Assembly: GCF_900459405.1 (NCBI RefSeq) | Contig: NZ_UHFN01000007.1 | Location: 992,001-1,056,000 of the forward strand | Length of the DNA: 64,000 nucleotides | Source of the DNA: Streptococcus hyointestinalis | GTDB taxonomy: Bacteria; Bacillota; Bacilli; Lactobacillales; Streptococcaceae | Direction of reading: 5' to 3' | In this document: positions 51,401 to 58,896 of the stretch, piece after piece | Numbering within the stretch: position 1 is the first letter of the stretch | Layout: each line of letters begins with the position of its first letter | Program-made: the position numbers and the translations under genes | Notes under the pieces: generated by a model | What the model was told of the DNA's origin: nothing | Seen by the model: only the letters and a program-made list of their open reading frames with translations | Database searches by the model: none

Positions 51401-52372
51401 GATGGGCTGGCAGATTTTAGCCACTATTCGAGTCGCAATGCTCGCTTGCTTAAGAGTCAACTGGGAACAGCGACGATGGTAGCTTCGTTTAAAGAATGGC
51501 GAAATCGTGGGGGTCGAGTGAAAAAAGGAGAAAAAGCCCTTTATGTCCAAGCTCCTAAAACCGTCACCCTAACCGATAAAAAGGGACAGGCGCTTCTTGA
51601 TGACCAAGGACAAGAAAAAACACGAACCTATTTTAAGGCTATTCCTGTCTTTGATGTCTCTCAAGTCGAAGCGCAGGAAGGCAAAACACTAGACTTGCCA
51701 CAAAGCAAGACCATTGTTCCTGATGTTATGGACAAAACCTACTTTCAAAATATCTACCGTAGTTTACGTGATATTTCAGAAAAACAAAACGGTGTTCCCA
51801 TTCGTTTTTGGAAGTATGTAGAGGATGAAGGCTTATATCACGAAAAACACAACTACATTGCCATTCAAAAAGACATGAGCTACGAACAGACCTTAACGAC
51901 CTTGATTCAAAAAGTTGCCGAGTCTGAATTGCATAACTCTAAAAAACTAGAAGAACTCAACCCACACTTTAAGGATGGGTTTATGACCAAGCCAGATAGA
52001 GATTTTCAAATAGAATCTGTCACTTATGTGCTATGCCGTCATCTTGGACTGCCGACGAAACATTCTTTTGATTATTTAGAAATATGGCAGAATTGGATGC
52101 ATCCTGAACAAGGGTTAGAGCAGTTGACGCAACATCTAGAGGTCATTCAAAACGAAGCCAAAAGTTTGATAGAGCGTATGGACAAGACGCTTACCATCTA
52201 TCAAGAGCGCACACAAGTAAAACACCAGGAAGCGAAAGCTCCTCTTGCGACATCTGAAAAGACCACGAACAACTTTTATGCGAGTTTAGCTGCAGCTAAA
52301 GCTACAGCAAAACAGCACCAAACCAAAGAAGAGGACACGCCAAAAAAAGCCCAACGAGCTACGAAAAAGTAG
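48449..52372 (+). CDS. Toprim primase-like / ArdC-like multidomain protein (LtrC/PcfD type)
   Basis: This 1307-residue protein combines several DNA-processing modules. Residues about 30-85 (FYWEEHDSFKINP, GKGGNTIDLVR) resemble the CHC2-like domain of conjugative primases (DUF3991); a Toprim domain follows (about 215-350, with VFTEAPIDLMSYYELH and LAVDNDDAGRGFI). Next are long coiled coils (about 380-480), a YodL/LPD-like region, then two calcium-type thrombospondin-3 repeats (SDGDGLTDDEEAALGTNP, about 893-935) and a C-terminal ArdC-like antirestriction/ssDNA-binding domain (about 945-1090, with FSHYSSRNARLL and MVASFKEWRNRGG). The likely role is priming and protecting the transferred strand. 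The SNF2 helicase present in some relatives is absent. Confidence 0.85.
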   Translation: MANSQHLVKKRSQEQLTKLASKDIVAVATALGMSLKRESNHFYWEEHDSFKINPKTNRFMWWSRGKGGNTIDLVRVVREEWTGRPTPFKEAVQFVETGEFPKVTVTPEKKEPFKNYLAPYEHKDFELGRHYLKEERGLSDDTIDTVLASGNMVSATLKKGDYFEPVILFKSRDSDGVMIGGSLQGIIENKVQHPERGRLKKIMRHSDGLAGFHLDIGTPKRLVFTEAPIDLMSYYELHKDSLSDVRLVAMDGLKKGVISRYTADLLTDGQYSKTMPRESIRGVLDNIHQTTRILKDSPNLITLAVDNDDAGRGFIKDLQADGIPMTVDIPPLKEEQNKMDWNDYLKQMKSEESQMTTEVEKGEMNEKASDSHQVQETSSDNSRLAQAKRKKQRLEEEYNMAVEAVFAHQKLTNGQPMNDKRGGEAWFKRQEKLENRARNLLDDISKQEERIQSLEYQDEGLNRWGTGLALTIDNIPRIREEIEKGKRGESVYTKATLRTYAKRLKVLEDQVKRLDTITISPQAQALIDQGQVRQWKKQPDTYFVKGLRRVALTLKDDGSFEVAKRYAPKTPEEIEHVTALLKQPIESEAIMETNTPQKSAQELLDEYKMLDDRYTDVFNQTMGAYAKGEEVSSDALAYVSQELEHKFEEYQAQLSLEEEQHRKVEAEEEPSYHVRFHWSESPIFQNMEEGTILSYEDFTTPLYQENQKQFDRLKKRTTDSPLEAGYEVLPYAKTKFDLLSPEGEVLEEGLRYNIGEETQTISESLSDAPYYQDLKKLDETVLAGLAQRESLEALADNVVPRDFTAALSLAYDKGEEAILDNVVFQERHPQEYALFVQLGANSTSLDDLVQKAINLSVVDKESRFYAQWLEGKIKTASDPLQVSKENDKTLFPKDSDGDGLTDDEEAALGTNPFSADSDGDGTPDGIEKGSGTDPNNASDNPAERQQHNLELSELIKKGDAKAINQHLQERNKDYFDQDNYINYLDGLADFSHYSSRNARLLKSQLGTATMVASFKEWRNRGGRVKKGEKALYVQAPKTVTLTDKKGQALLDDQGQEKTRTYFKAIPVFDVSQVEAQEGKTLDLPQSKTIVPDVMDKTYFQNIYRSLRDISEKQNGVPIRFWKYVEDEGLYHEKHNYIAIQKDMSYEQTLTTLIQKVAESELHNSKKLEELNPHFKDGFMTKPDRDFQIESVTYVLCRHLGLPTKHSFDYLEIWQNWMHPEQGLEQLTQHLEVIQNEAKSLIERMDKTLTIYQERTQVKHQEAKAPLATSEKTTNNFYASLAAAKATAKQHQTKEEDTPKKAQRATKK

Positions 52373-52426
52373 TGCATCGTAGCTCAAGGACTAAAACAGT
52401 AAACCTAATAGAAGGAGACGTTGACC

Positions 52427-52717
52427 ATGATAAAGACAACCAGTGAGATGATTTTACGGTCGCTTTTCGTTGACCTTGACGCTTATCTTAAGGGACAAGA
52501 AGTCCTACAAGCCCCTTTTAACACCTACACAAGAAGCGAGATGCTTGCTTACTTAAAGCAGGAAGCACAGGAACTAGAAGCGAGTGATTGTCCCTTAGTG
52601 GATGACTATCACGTGACCATCGCCTATTTGGAACAGCTCACCGATACAGAATACGCTCTTTTTAAAAAGGAGATGTTTTCACATAAGGTCAGTATCCAAA
52701 TGGACGAACCGTCATAA
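52427..52717 (+). CDS. Small ICE protein of unknown function (96 aa)
   Basis: This 96-residue acidic protein is mostly helical (RSEMLAYLKQEAQELEAS). The ATG at 52427 follows GAAGGAG; a TTG two codons upstream is too close to the site. It precedes the probable oriT. No family was recognised. Confidence 0.6.
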   Translation: MIKTTSEMILRSLFVDLDAYLKGQEVLQAPFNTYTRSEMLAYLKQEAQELEASDCPLVDDYHVTIAYLEQLTDTEYALFKKEMFSHKVSIQMDEPS

Positions 52718-53034
52718 GACACATTTCCCTAAATAGCCATCAAGCCTTAAGTGATTTTTGAAAAAAGACAGGGTTGCCACTTGGCACTTTGTCTCAAAGA
52801 CCTTAGTATCCTTTTTGAAAAGGGAGCACTGACCTAAAAGCATGAGTTGCTTAACGGCTTAAGCGCTAAAGGGGGGGATTGGGGTTCTCCCCAAAATAAA
52901 AAAGTTTAAAAGTCCGAGGCAGCTTTAGCGCCAATCGGGCTTTTTGGGCTTTTTTTCGAGGCACGTGGATAATCACGTGCTAATCTTGCAAGAGCAGAAA
53001 GTGGCGAAATAGCCTAAAAAGGAGAAAAAAGCTA
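52718..53034 (+). other. Probable origin of transfer (oriT) region
   Basis: This 317-base gene-free stretch directly upstream of mobC and the relaxase is rich in inverted repeats. GCGCTAAAG (52863-52871) pairs with CTTTAGCGC (52923-52931), enclosing the hairpin TTGGGG-TTCT-CCCCAA (52879-52894). Further on, GCACGTG (52961-52967) pairs with CACGTGC (52974-52980), followed at once by TAATCTTGCA. That last part resembles the MOBP nick consensus YATCCTG/Y with one difference, predicting a nick between 52988 and 52989. Position, repeats and nick-like motif together support oriT. Confidence 0.65.
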
Positions 53035-53409
53035 ATGGTAAAAAGCAATCGTACACGAGACAACCTTTTTGTCTTACGTGCCACCGATCAAGAAGCCCGT
53101 CGCATTAAAAGACGCATGGCGCAAGCCCACCAAAAGACGTTTCAGGGCTTTGCGCTAGAAATGTTGCTTCAAGGGCAGGTAGCGACTTATGACTATTCAG
53201 AGTTACAAGCGTTGCGGCTCGAAGTCAACCGCATCGGACAAAACATCAACCAACTTGTCCGTTACGTCAATACCTTTGAAGATTTGGATAGTGAACTTAT
53301 GGAGGCGTTACTCCATGACATCAAAACCTTAAAAGACGTTATCGGTAAAGAGTTTAAAGTTAAGGAGTTGGCAAAAGCACATGGTCATCACCAAGGTTCT
53401 TCAGATTAA
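53035..53409 (+). CDS. mobC: MobC-like relaxosome protein
   Basis: This 124-residue protein has an N-terminal ribbon-helix-helix-like part (TRDNLFVLRATDQEARRIKRR in outline) and a C-terminal MobC signature (LRLEVNRIGQNINQLVRYVN), which helps open oriT DNA for the relaxase. It overlaps the relaxase gene by 29 bases. Confidence 0.88.
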   Translation: MVKSNRTRDNLFVLRATDQEARRIKRRMAQAHQKTFQGFALEMLLQGQVATYDYSELQALRLEVNRIGQNINQLVRYVNTFEDLDSELMEALLHDIKTLKDVIGKEFKVKELAKAHGHHQGSSD

Positions 53410-55006
53410 AGAAAGTCGTAAACTCAGACGTTCTCTCAATTACATCTTGCGAGATGATGCCAATCTAAAACGTGTTACAAAGAACGATTGCCATTCGGAC
53501 TTTCCTTACGTCTTAAAAGACGGACAGGTTTATCAACGCTTGGTGTCGGGACATGATGTGGTGGACGCTTCAGATGCCGAGTCTGTTTTTGATGATTTCT
53601 TTTTGGTCAAAGATTCGGCGGCAGCTTTTAATCATGGTAGAAGCAATAAAGAAATGTCGGACTTATCCAACCCCAATCAAGTTATGGCACATCACATCAT
53701 CCAATCTTTTGCACCAGAGGATAAGTTAAGTCCTGAAGAAGTCAACCGGCTGGGTTATCAAACAGCACTTGAGTTGACGGGTGGGGATTATCAGTTTATC
53801 GTTGCCACCCATATGGATAAAGGGCATTTGCATAACCACATCATTTTTAACACGACCAATCAAGTTACGCTAAAAAAGTTTCGTTGGCAAAAACAAACGG
53901 CACGTAGTCTTTTTCAAATCTCAAACAGACAAGCAGAGCTTGCGGGAGCTATGGTACTTGAACCTAAACTCAAAACGTCTTATACCGTCTATTCTGCTTG
54001 GCGCCAAAAAAATAGTTTTCGTTTTGAGATTAAGCAACGCCTGGACTTTTTGCTTAAGCACTCACTGGATTTGGAGGATTTTTTCCAAAAAACCCAAGTG
54101 CTTAACCTGCAAGTCAACACCAGCGGTAAGTATGTAACCTATCGGTTAAGCGATCAGCCACAAAAACGTGTGGTTCGTGACCGTAGCCTGTCTAAAAAAG
54201 GACGCTACAGCCTTGAAGGCATCACCAAACGTTTAGCAACAAATGCAGTTGTTTTTGACAAAGATAGTATTAAGGCGGAGTATGACAAGATTATGGAAAA
54301 AGACGCAGAGGACTTTGAGATGAAGCTGACTATTGAACCGTGGCAGGTGGAGACCATTACCCCTCGTTCTTTACACGTGCCCATCCGTTTTGGTTTAGAT
54401 CGGAAAGGTACGGTTGCCATTCCTGCACGCTTGTTAGACCAAAATGCGGATGGCAGTTTTACGGCTTATCTAAAACGTAAAGACTTCTTTTATTTTTTAA
54501 ACCCAGACCATTCGGAACAAAATCGCTTTATTACAGGAACAACACTAATCAAACAATTGTCTAGTCAAAATGGTGAAACCATTCTCTATAAGAACCGCTA
54601 TCTCTCAAAACTCGACCGTCTAGTAGACGAGTTAAACTTCTTATCTGTTAATCATGTCACGAACTCTGAGCAGTTTAAAGACTTAGAAAAAAACTTTTTG
54701 GAGCAATTGGACAAAACAGATCAGGAGTTAGAGCGGTTAAGTGACAAAATAGCGGAGCTCAATAAACTGTATGGTGCTTTAGTCCAGTATCAAAGCACCC
54801 TTGTTCCATCAGAAACAACACTGGCACTTTTAGAAAAAGCTCGTCTAGACAAAAACATAAACCCCGATCTTCTCAAAAAAGAACTCAAGGAATATCAGAT
54901 TGAGCGAGAGGCACTAGCTACACATCGTGATAAGATTGTCGCTGACTATGACTTTAGCCAAAAGCTCAAAGAAGAACGTCAAGAGAGACATCATAAACAC
55001 CTTTAG
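53381..55006 (+). CDS. mobA: MOBP-family relaxase
   Basis: This 541-residue enzyme nicks oriT and stays attached to the 5' end of the transferred strand. The N-terminal domain has the histidine triad in HMDKGHLHNHIIFN (about residue 143) and an N-terminal region (LNYILRDDANLKRV) with Tyr21 or a nearby Tyr as likely nucleophile. The C-terminal part is long, helical and coiled-coil rich, ending with HHKHL. The layout fits the Tn5252/LtrB relatives. It starts within mobC, consistent with translational coupling. Confidence 0.92.
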   Translation: MVITKVLQIKESRKLRRSLNYILRDDANLKRVTKNDCHSDFPYVLKDGQVYQRLVSGHDVVDASDAESVFDDFFLVKDSAAAFNHGRSNKEMSDLSNPNQVMAHHIIQSFAPEDKLSPEEVNRLGYQTALELTGGDYQFIVATHMDKGHLHNHIIFNTTNQVTLKKFRWQKQTARSLFQISNRQAELAGAMVLEPKLKTSYTVYSAWRQKNSFRFEIKQRLDFLLKHSLDLEDFFQKTQVLNLQVNTSGKYVTYRLSDQPQKRVVRDRSLSKKGRYSLEGITKRLATNAVVFDKDSIKAEYDKIMEKDAEDFEMKLTIEPWQVETITPRSLHVPIRFGLDRKGTVAIPARLLDQNADGSFTAYLKRKDFFYFLNPDHSEQNRFITGTTLIKQLSSQNGETILYKNRYLSKLDRLVDELNFLSVNHVTNSEQFKDLEKNFLEQLDKTDQELERLSDKIAELNKLYGALVQYQSTLVPSETTLALLEKARLDKNINPDLLKKELKEYQIEREALATHRDKIVADYDFSQKLKEERQERHHKHL

Positions 55007-55018
55007 AAAGGATACCCT

Positions 55019-56311
55019 ATGCAAATTGAAATCGTTCCACTAGCAGACCTAACCTTATATGAACATAATGTCAAAAAGCACCCTCAGTATCAAGTTGACC
55101 AAATTAAGCAGTCCATTGTGAATTTTGGGAATAACGATCCCATTGCCATTGATGAAGGCAATACCATTATTGAAGGGCATGGACGCTACCTTGCTTTGAG
55201 TCAACTGGGATACGAAGAAGTGCCCGTTATTCGCCTGAAGCACTTAAGCGCTGAACAAAAACAAGCCTATATCCTAGCGCACAACAAAATTACCATGAAT
55301 ACGGATTTTGATATGGGTTTGTTAAAGGAGGAGTTGACGACCATCTTAGACATTGACATGTCTGACTTTGGCTTTTCCACCTCGCTACTCTCTCAACCAC
55401 TTGTGGAAGTCCCCAATGCAGTAGATGATGAAGAGACAGAACCAGTTAATGCTAGTGCAGAAAGCCTGTCTGTTCAGTTAGGGGATGTCTTTCAACTAGG
55501 CGACCATTTCCTCATGTGTGGTGATAGCACTAATCCTGAGCATTTAAAGCGTCTCTTAGGAGATAAACAAGTGGACCTTTATGTCACCGATCCACCTTAC
55601 AATGTGGACTACAAAGGCAAGACAAGTGAAGGCTTAACCATTCAAAACGATGCCCTACCTCAGGAAGCTTTTCGTCAGTTTTTAGAAGATAGCTTTAAAG
55701 CAGTAGATGCTCACTTAAAGTCAGGAGCTGGTTTTTACATTTGGCATGCGGATAGTCAACGTCTCGCTTTTTCAGAAGCTGTGGCGGCTGTCGGGTGGCT
55801 AGAAAAACAAACACTCATTTGGGTGAAAAATCGTTTTGTTCTTGGACGCCAAGATTATCAGTGGCAACATGAACCGTGTCTTTATGGCTGGAAAGCAGGA
55901 GCGCCTCACTATTTTGTCCGTGATTTTACGCTTTCCACTGTTTTAGAAAGTGATTTGGAGCATAAAAGTAAGGAAGAATTAATGGCTTTGATTCGTAGTT
56001 ATCAAGAGCAGCAACCCACAACCATTCTGCGTGTCAATCAACCAGAACGTAATGGTGACCATCCTACCATGAAGCCATTAGCTTTGATTGAACGCTTGGT
56101 GCGTAATTCTAGCCGTAGGGGTGATTGTGTTTTAGACAGTTTTGCGGGATCAGGGACAACGCTTTTAGTCTGTGAGCAGTTAGGACGCATCAATTATTCG
56201 ATGGAACTTGATCCCTTTTATGTTGAGCGGATTATACGTCGTTTTGAAAGGGAAACAGGAAAAACGGTCATAAAGCTCGAAGGAAGCTTGAACAATAGAA
56301 ATGGAGAATAG
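55019..56311 (+). CDS. ParB-like domain fused to DNA adenine/cytosine-N4 methyltransferase
   Basis: This 430-residue protein has an N-terminal ParB/sulfiredoxin-like domain (about 1-115; PLADLTLYEHNVKKHP, IIEGHGRYLALSQLG) and a C-terminal amino-methyltransferase with VTDPPYNVDYKG (about residue 190) before LDSFAGSGTTLLV (about 375), the order of the beta class. Such fusions are common in phages and ICEs. No endonuclease is adjacent, so it is probably a second orphan methyltransferase protecting the element or regulating it. It starts 12 bases after the relaxase stop, in the same operon. Confidence 0.9.
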   Translation: MQIEIVPLADLTLYEHNVKKHPQYQVDQIKQSIVNFGNNDPIAIDEGNTIIEGHGRYLALSQLGYEEVPVIRLKHLSAEQKQAYILAHNKITMNTDFDMGLLKEELTTILDIDMSDFGFSTSLLSQPLVEVPNAVDDEETEPVNASAESLSVQLGDVFQLGDHFLMCGDSTNPEHLKRLLGDKQVDLYVTDPPYNVDYKGKTSEGLTIQNDALPQEAFRQFLEDSFKAVDAHLKSGAGFYIWHADSQRLAFSEAVAAVGWLEKQTLIWVKNRFVLGRQDYQWQHEPCLYGWKAGAPHYFVRDFTLSTVLESDLEHKSKEELMALIRSYQEQQPTTILRVNQPERNGDHPTMKPLALIERLVRNSSRRGDCVLDSFAGSGTTLLVCEQLGRINYSMELDPFYVERIIRRFERETGKTVIKLEGSLNNRNGE

Positions 56312-56314
56312 CAT

Positions 56315-56635
56315 ATGGCAAACGAACATAATTTAATTCCAATACAAGGCCGAAATAAACAGGAAATTCAAGACATGGGCCGAAAAGGAGGACTTGCTTC
56401 TGGTAGAGCGAGACGTCAAAAAGCAGAACTTCGTCAAGCCTTTCAAACGCTTCTGACAGCAGAGGTCAATAATGAACAGATGAAAGCCTTACTCGTCAAC
56501 TTAGGTTATGAACCGACAAATGAAATGGCACTCGCCTTAGTGATACTACAAAAAGCTCTAAATGGTGATATTAGAGCTTTTGGACAAATAAGGGATATTA
56601 TTGGTGAAAGTGGTGGTGTAGAAATAACTAGATAG
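56315..56635 (+). CDS. Small basic protein with KGG motif (106 aa)
   Basis: This 106-residue protein has a glycine/arginine-rich start (MGRKGGLASGRARRQ) and two helical segments (AELRQAFQTLLTAEV, MALALVILQKALNGD). Proteins with this outline follow ParB-methyltransferase fusions in phages, where they are sometimes compared with small terminase subunits. It starts three bases after the preceding stop and is the last gene of the transfer operon here. The function is unknown. Confidence 0.65.
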   Translation: MANEHNLIPIQGRNKQEIQDMGRKGGLASGRARRQKAELRQAFQTLLTAEVNNEQMKALLVNLGYEPTNEMALALVILQKALNGDIRAFGQIRDIIGESGGVEITR

Positions 56636-56692
56636 ACTAAGATAAGTCAGGATAAGATATTTTGAAATTGCTCGAGTGATCTGTATTATAAA

Positions 56693-56974
56693 CTAATCTT
56701 CATTTAAGTCAGCTAATAAATCAGATAAAGAAGTGTAGGATTTACTAGGAATCTTACCAGATGTGATCTGACGTGCTTCCTCTATTGCTAGTTCAGTTTT
56801 TCGATTATAACAAGGTGTCTTAATCTGAAATAGAGAGTCACCTTCCGTGATAACAGTATTAAGGAATATGTTTATAGCATCTGTGATAGAATACCCAAAG
56901 TTATTAAAAATTGCTTCAGCTTGGTCCTTTTTGCTTGTTTCAATTTCGATATTGATACTTACGGTTTTAGCCAT
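56693..56974 (-). CDS. RelB/DinJ-family antitoxin, solitary
   Basis: This 93-residue protein has the ribbon-helix-helix start of DinJ (TVSINIEIETSKKDQAEAI, SITDAINIFLNTVI) and a C-terminal toxin-binding tail (YTSLSDLLADLNED). No RelE/YafQ toxin follows: only 57 bases separate its stop from the convergent gene end at 56635. It may be a remnant or an anti-addiction factor. Confidence 0.8.
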   Translation of the reverse strand: MAKTVSINIEIETSKKDQAEAIFNNFGYSITDAINIFLNTVITEGDSLFQIKTPCYNRKTELAIEEARQITSGKIPSKSYTSLSDLLADLNED

Positions 56975-57051
56975 TCCTATTTGGCTGTTTAGAAATTCAT
57001 AACACTCCCAAATGTGTATCTATTTTATAAGTAAGTAGAAGACTAATGATT

Positions 57052-57100
57052 CGTTCAAGCACAATAATATACCTTAACGGTATATTATTGTGCTTGAACG
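57052..57100. repeat. Perfect 22-base inverted repeat
   Basis: The arms 57052-57073 and 57079-57100 are perfectly complementary around a 5-base loop TTAAC. Neither side has a T-run, so it is not a usual terminator. It lies between the solitary antitoxin and the protease promoter and may be an operator, a recombination relic or a cruciform-forming site. Confidence 0.85.
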
Positions 57101-57111
57101 GTCAAAAAAAG

Positions 57112-57179
57112 CCTTTTAGGACGTATTTGGAACCTTTTAGGGAAAAAGGCTTACCATTCGTATTTTTTTGTGATATATT
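57112..57179 (+). promoter_or_regulatory. Protease promoter with two CCTTTTAGG direct repeats
   Basis: CCTTTTAGG occurs at 57112-57120 and 57133-57141, 21 bases apart, ending 10 bases before a -35 TTACCA (57151-57156); after 17 bases comes TATATT (57174-57179) with an extended TGA. Direct repeats two helical turns apart upstream of -35 are typical binding sites of OmpR-type response regulators. Confidence 0.5.
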
Positions 57180-57320
57180 ACAAGGCATGAAATAAAGATT
57201 AGTTTTGAGTTGGAATAAGAAGCAGAGGGAGGTAGCACGAGACTATCGCTATTTATTAAACTTAAGGTCTCAAAATGATCATATGAACATTATCAAAAAG
57301 TTCAAGTAGTAAAGATTATT

Positions 57321-58685
57321 ATGAAAAAAGGAAATTTATTATTAGCTAGCACAGCATTGTCAATATTATTATTTGTTAGTAGTTCACCTAGCTGCATTCA
57401 AGCATCTGACATCGAAACAACTCGGTACAATGTATTATTAAGAGAAACTCAATCAGTTGATGATATGGAGAAAGAATTTGAAAAAGAAGGTATCACAGTT
57501 ACTGACAAGATCCCTGAGATAAATTTCATGACCATCTCCACAGAGAAAAGTAAGCAGGATGTGAAAGAGGAAAATAGCAATCAGATTGAAGAAATTGTAG
57601 AGGATGATACGCTTACTGTTAAACCCAATATTAGTTACTCGTATAAAGGTCAAGTCTATACGAATGACAATTCTGATTTTTGGGAAAATCAATGGGATAT
57701 GCAAAAGAGCATTAGTACAGGGACTAAGTTTACTCATAAATCTTCAGGTGAAGCGACGATTGGTGTTATCGATTCAGGGATTACAAACGATAACTCCGAA
57801 ATATCTTCTAATATTATTTCCGTGAAAAACTTTACAGCCGATGCAACCACTGGTCTTGTCGATGACCAAAATGTTTTAGACAAAACAGGTCATGCAACAT
57901 CTGTTGTCGGTCAGATATCCTCAAACGGTAGTTACCTCGGAATTGCTCCTGGCATGAGAGTGAGAATGTATCGTGTTTTTGATGAGGGAAATGCCCAAGC
58001 TCAATGGATTTTAAAAGCATTGATTCAAGCGGCTAAAGATGATGTTGATGTTATCAATTTAAGTTTTGGAGAATATCTGCTTGAAAATTCGGCTGATGAA
58101 AGTGACAAGACAGCACTCATTAACATTTATCAACGGGCTGTTAATTTTGCTCATAAGCAAGGTTCAGTAGTTGTTGCTTCCGTAGGAGATGAAGGATTAA
58201 ATCTGGACAATCAAGCGGAATTGAAATATCACCTTGGTAGCTCAAACGGCAAGGACTATACTCAAGTCAATGGTTCAGTAAAAGATATTCCTGCTGAATT
58301 AGATAATGTTGTTACAGTGGGGTCAGTGGATGCGGATGACCACATTTCTAGTTTTTCAAACAGAGGTTCTGAAGTGGATATTTACGCAACTGGAGGCGGT
58401 TCTAAAGAGTTGTCAGCAGTTGGATACGACAAATGGATGGCGGAGAGATTATTTGAAAGAGATTGGATTATTGTTCCAACACTTCAAGGACAGTTCACTT
58501 ATGCGTATGGAACATCAATCGCAGCACCAAAAGTTTCTGCTGCTTTGGGATTAATTATGGAAAAGTATCACTTGAAAAATCAACCTGATGAAGCCATCAA
58601 AATCTTGTATGACAATAGCTGGCTAAGTCATGATGAAAATGGCAATTCATTTAGAATGCTGAACATTACAAATTTTGTTCAATAA
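57321..58685 (+). CDS. Secreted S8 (subtilisin-like) serine protease, LanP-like
   Basis: This 454-residue secreted protease has a signal peptide (about 28 residues, ending CIQAS), a propeptide (about 30-110) and a subtilase domain with the triad Asp in GVIDSGI (about 151), His in GHATSVV (about 191) and Ser in YGTSIAAPKVS (about 398). The size, propeptide and lack of further domains resemble lantibiotic leader peptidases such as NisP and EpiP; it lacks an LPxTG anchor. A 21-codon response-regulator remnant follows 21 bases later, the order lanP-lanR of nisin-type loci. No lantibiotic precursor gene is in the window, so its substrate is unknown. Confidence 0.75.
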   Translation: MKKGNLLLASTALSILLFVSSSPSCIQASDIETTRYNVLLRETQSVDDMEKEFEKEGITVTDKIPEINFMTISTEKSKQDVKEENSNQIEEIVEDDTLTVKPNISYSYKGQVYTNDNSDFWENQWDMQKSISTGTKFTHKSSGEATIGVIDSGITNDNSEISSNIISVKNFTADATTGLVDDQNVLDKTGHATSVVGQISSNGSYLGIAPGMRVRMYRVFDEGNAQAQWILKALIQAAKDDVDVINLSFGEYLLENSADESDKTALINIYQRAVNFAHKQGSVVVASVGDEGLNLDNQAELKYHLGSSNGKDYTQVNGSVKDIPAELDNVVTVGSVDADDHISSFSNRGSEVDIYATGGGSKELSAVGYDKWMAERLFERDWIIVPTLQGQFTYAYGTSIAAPKVSAALGLIMEKYHLKNQPDEAIKILYDNSWLSHDENGNSFRMLNITNFVQ

Positions 58686-58706
58686 TCAACTAATAAAGGT
58701 GTTAAT

Positions 58707-58772
58707 ATGAACCAAGTGCTTATCATAGAGGATGATTTTGACATTGACTCGCATCATCCTAGAGATAAATAA
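58707..58772 (+). pseudogene. Truncated response-regulator start (LanR-like remnant)
   Basis: An ATG at 58707 with AAAGGTG upstream encodes MNQVLIIEDDFDI, the hallmark start of a response-regulator receiver domain including the acidic pair, and then SHHPRDK and a stop. The rest of the gene is missing. This is best read as the left fragment of a deleted two-component regulator gene. Confidence 0.7.
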
Positions 58773-58896
58773 CAATAGTTGCATAATCACATATCAATAA
58801 TAATAAAGAGTTGTTCTGAATTAGCTTTATTATACGCTAGATTTCTGAATAAACTCTAATACGTTCGTTTAAACTTATAAAATGGAGTACAAACCT

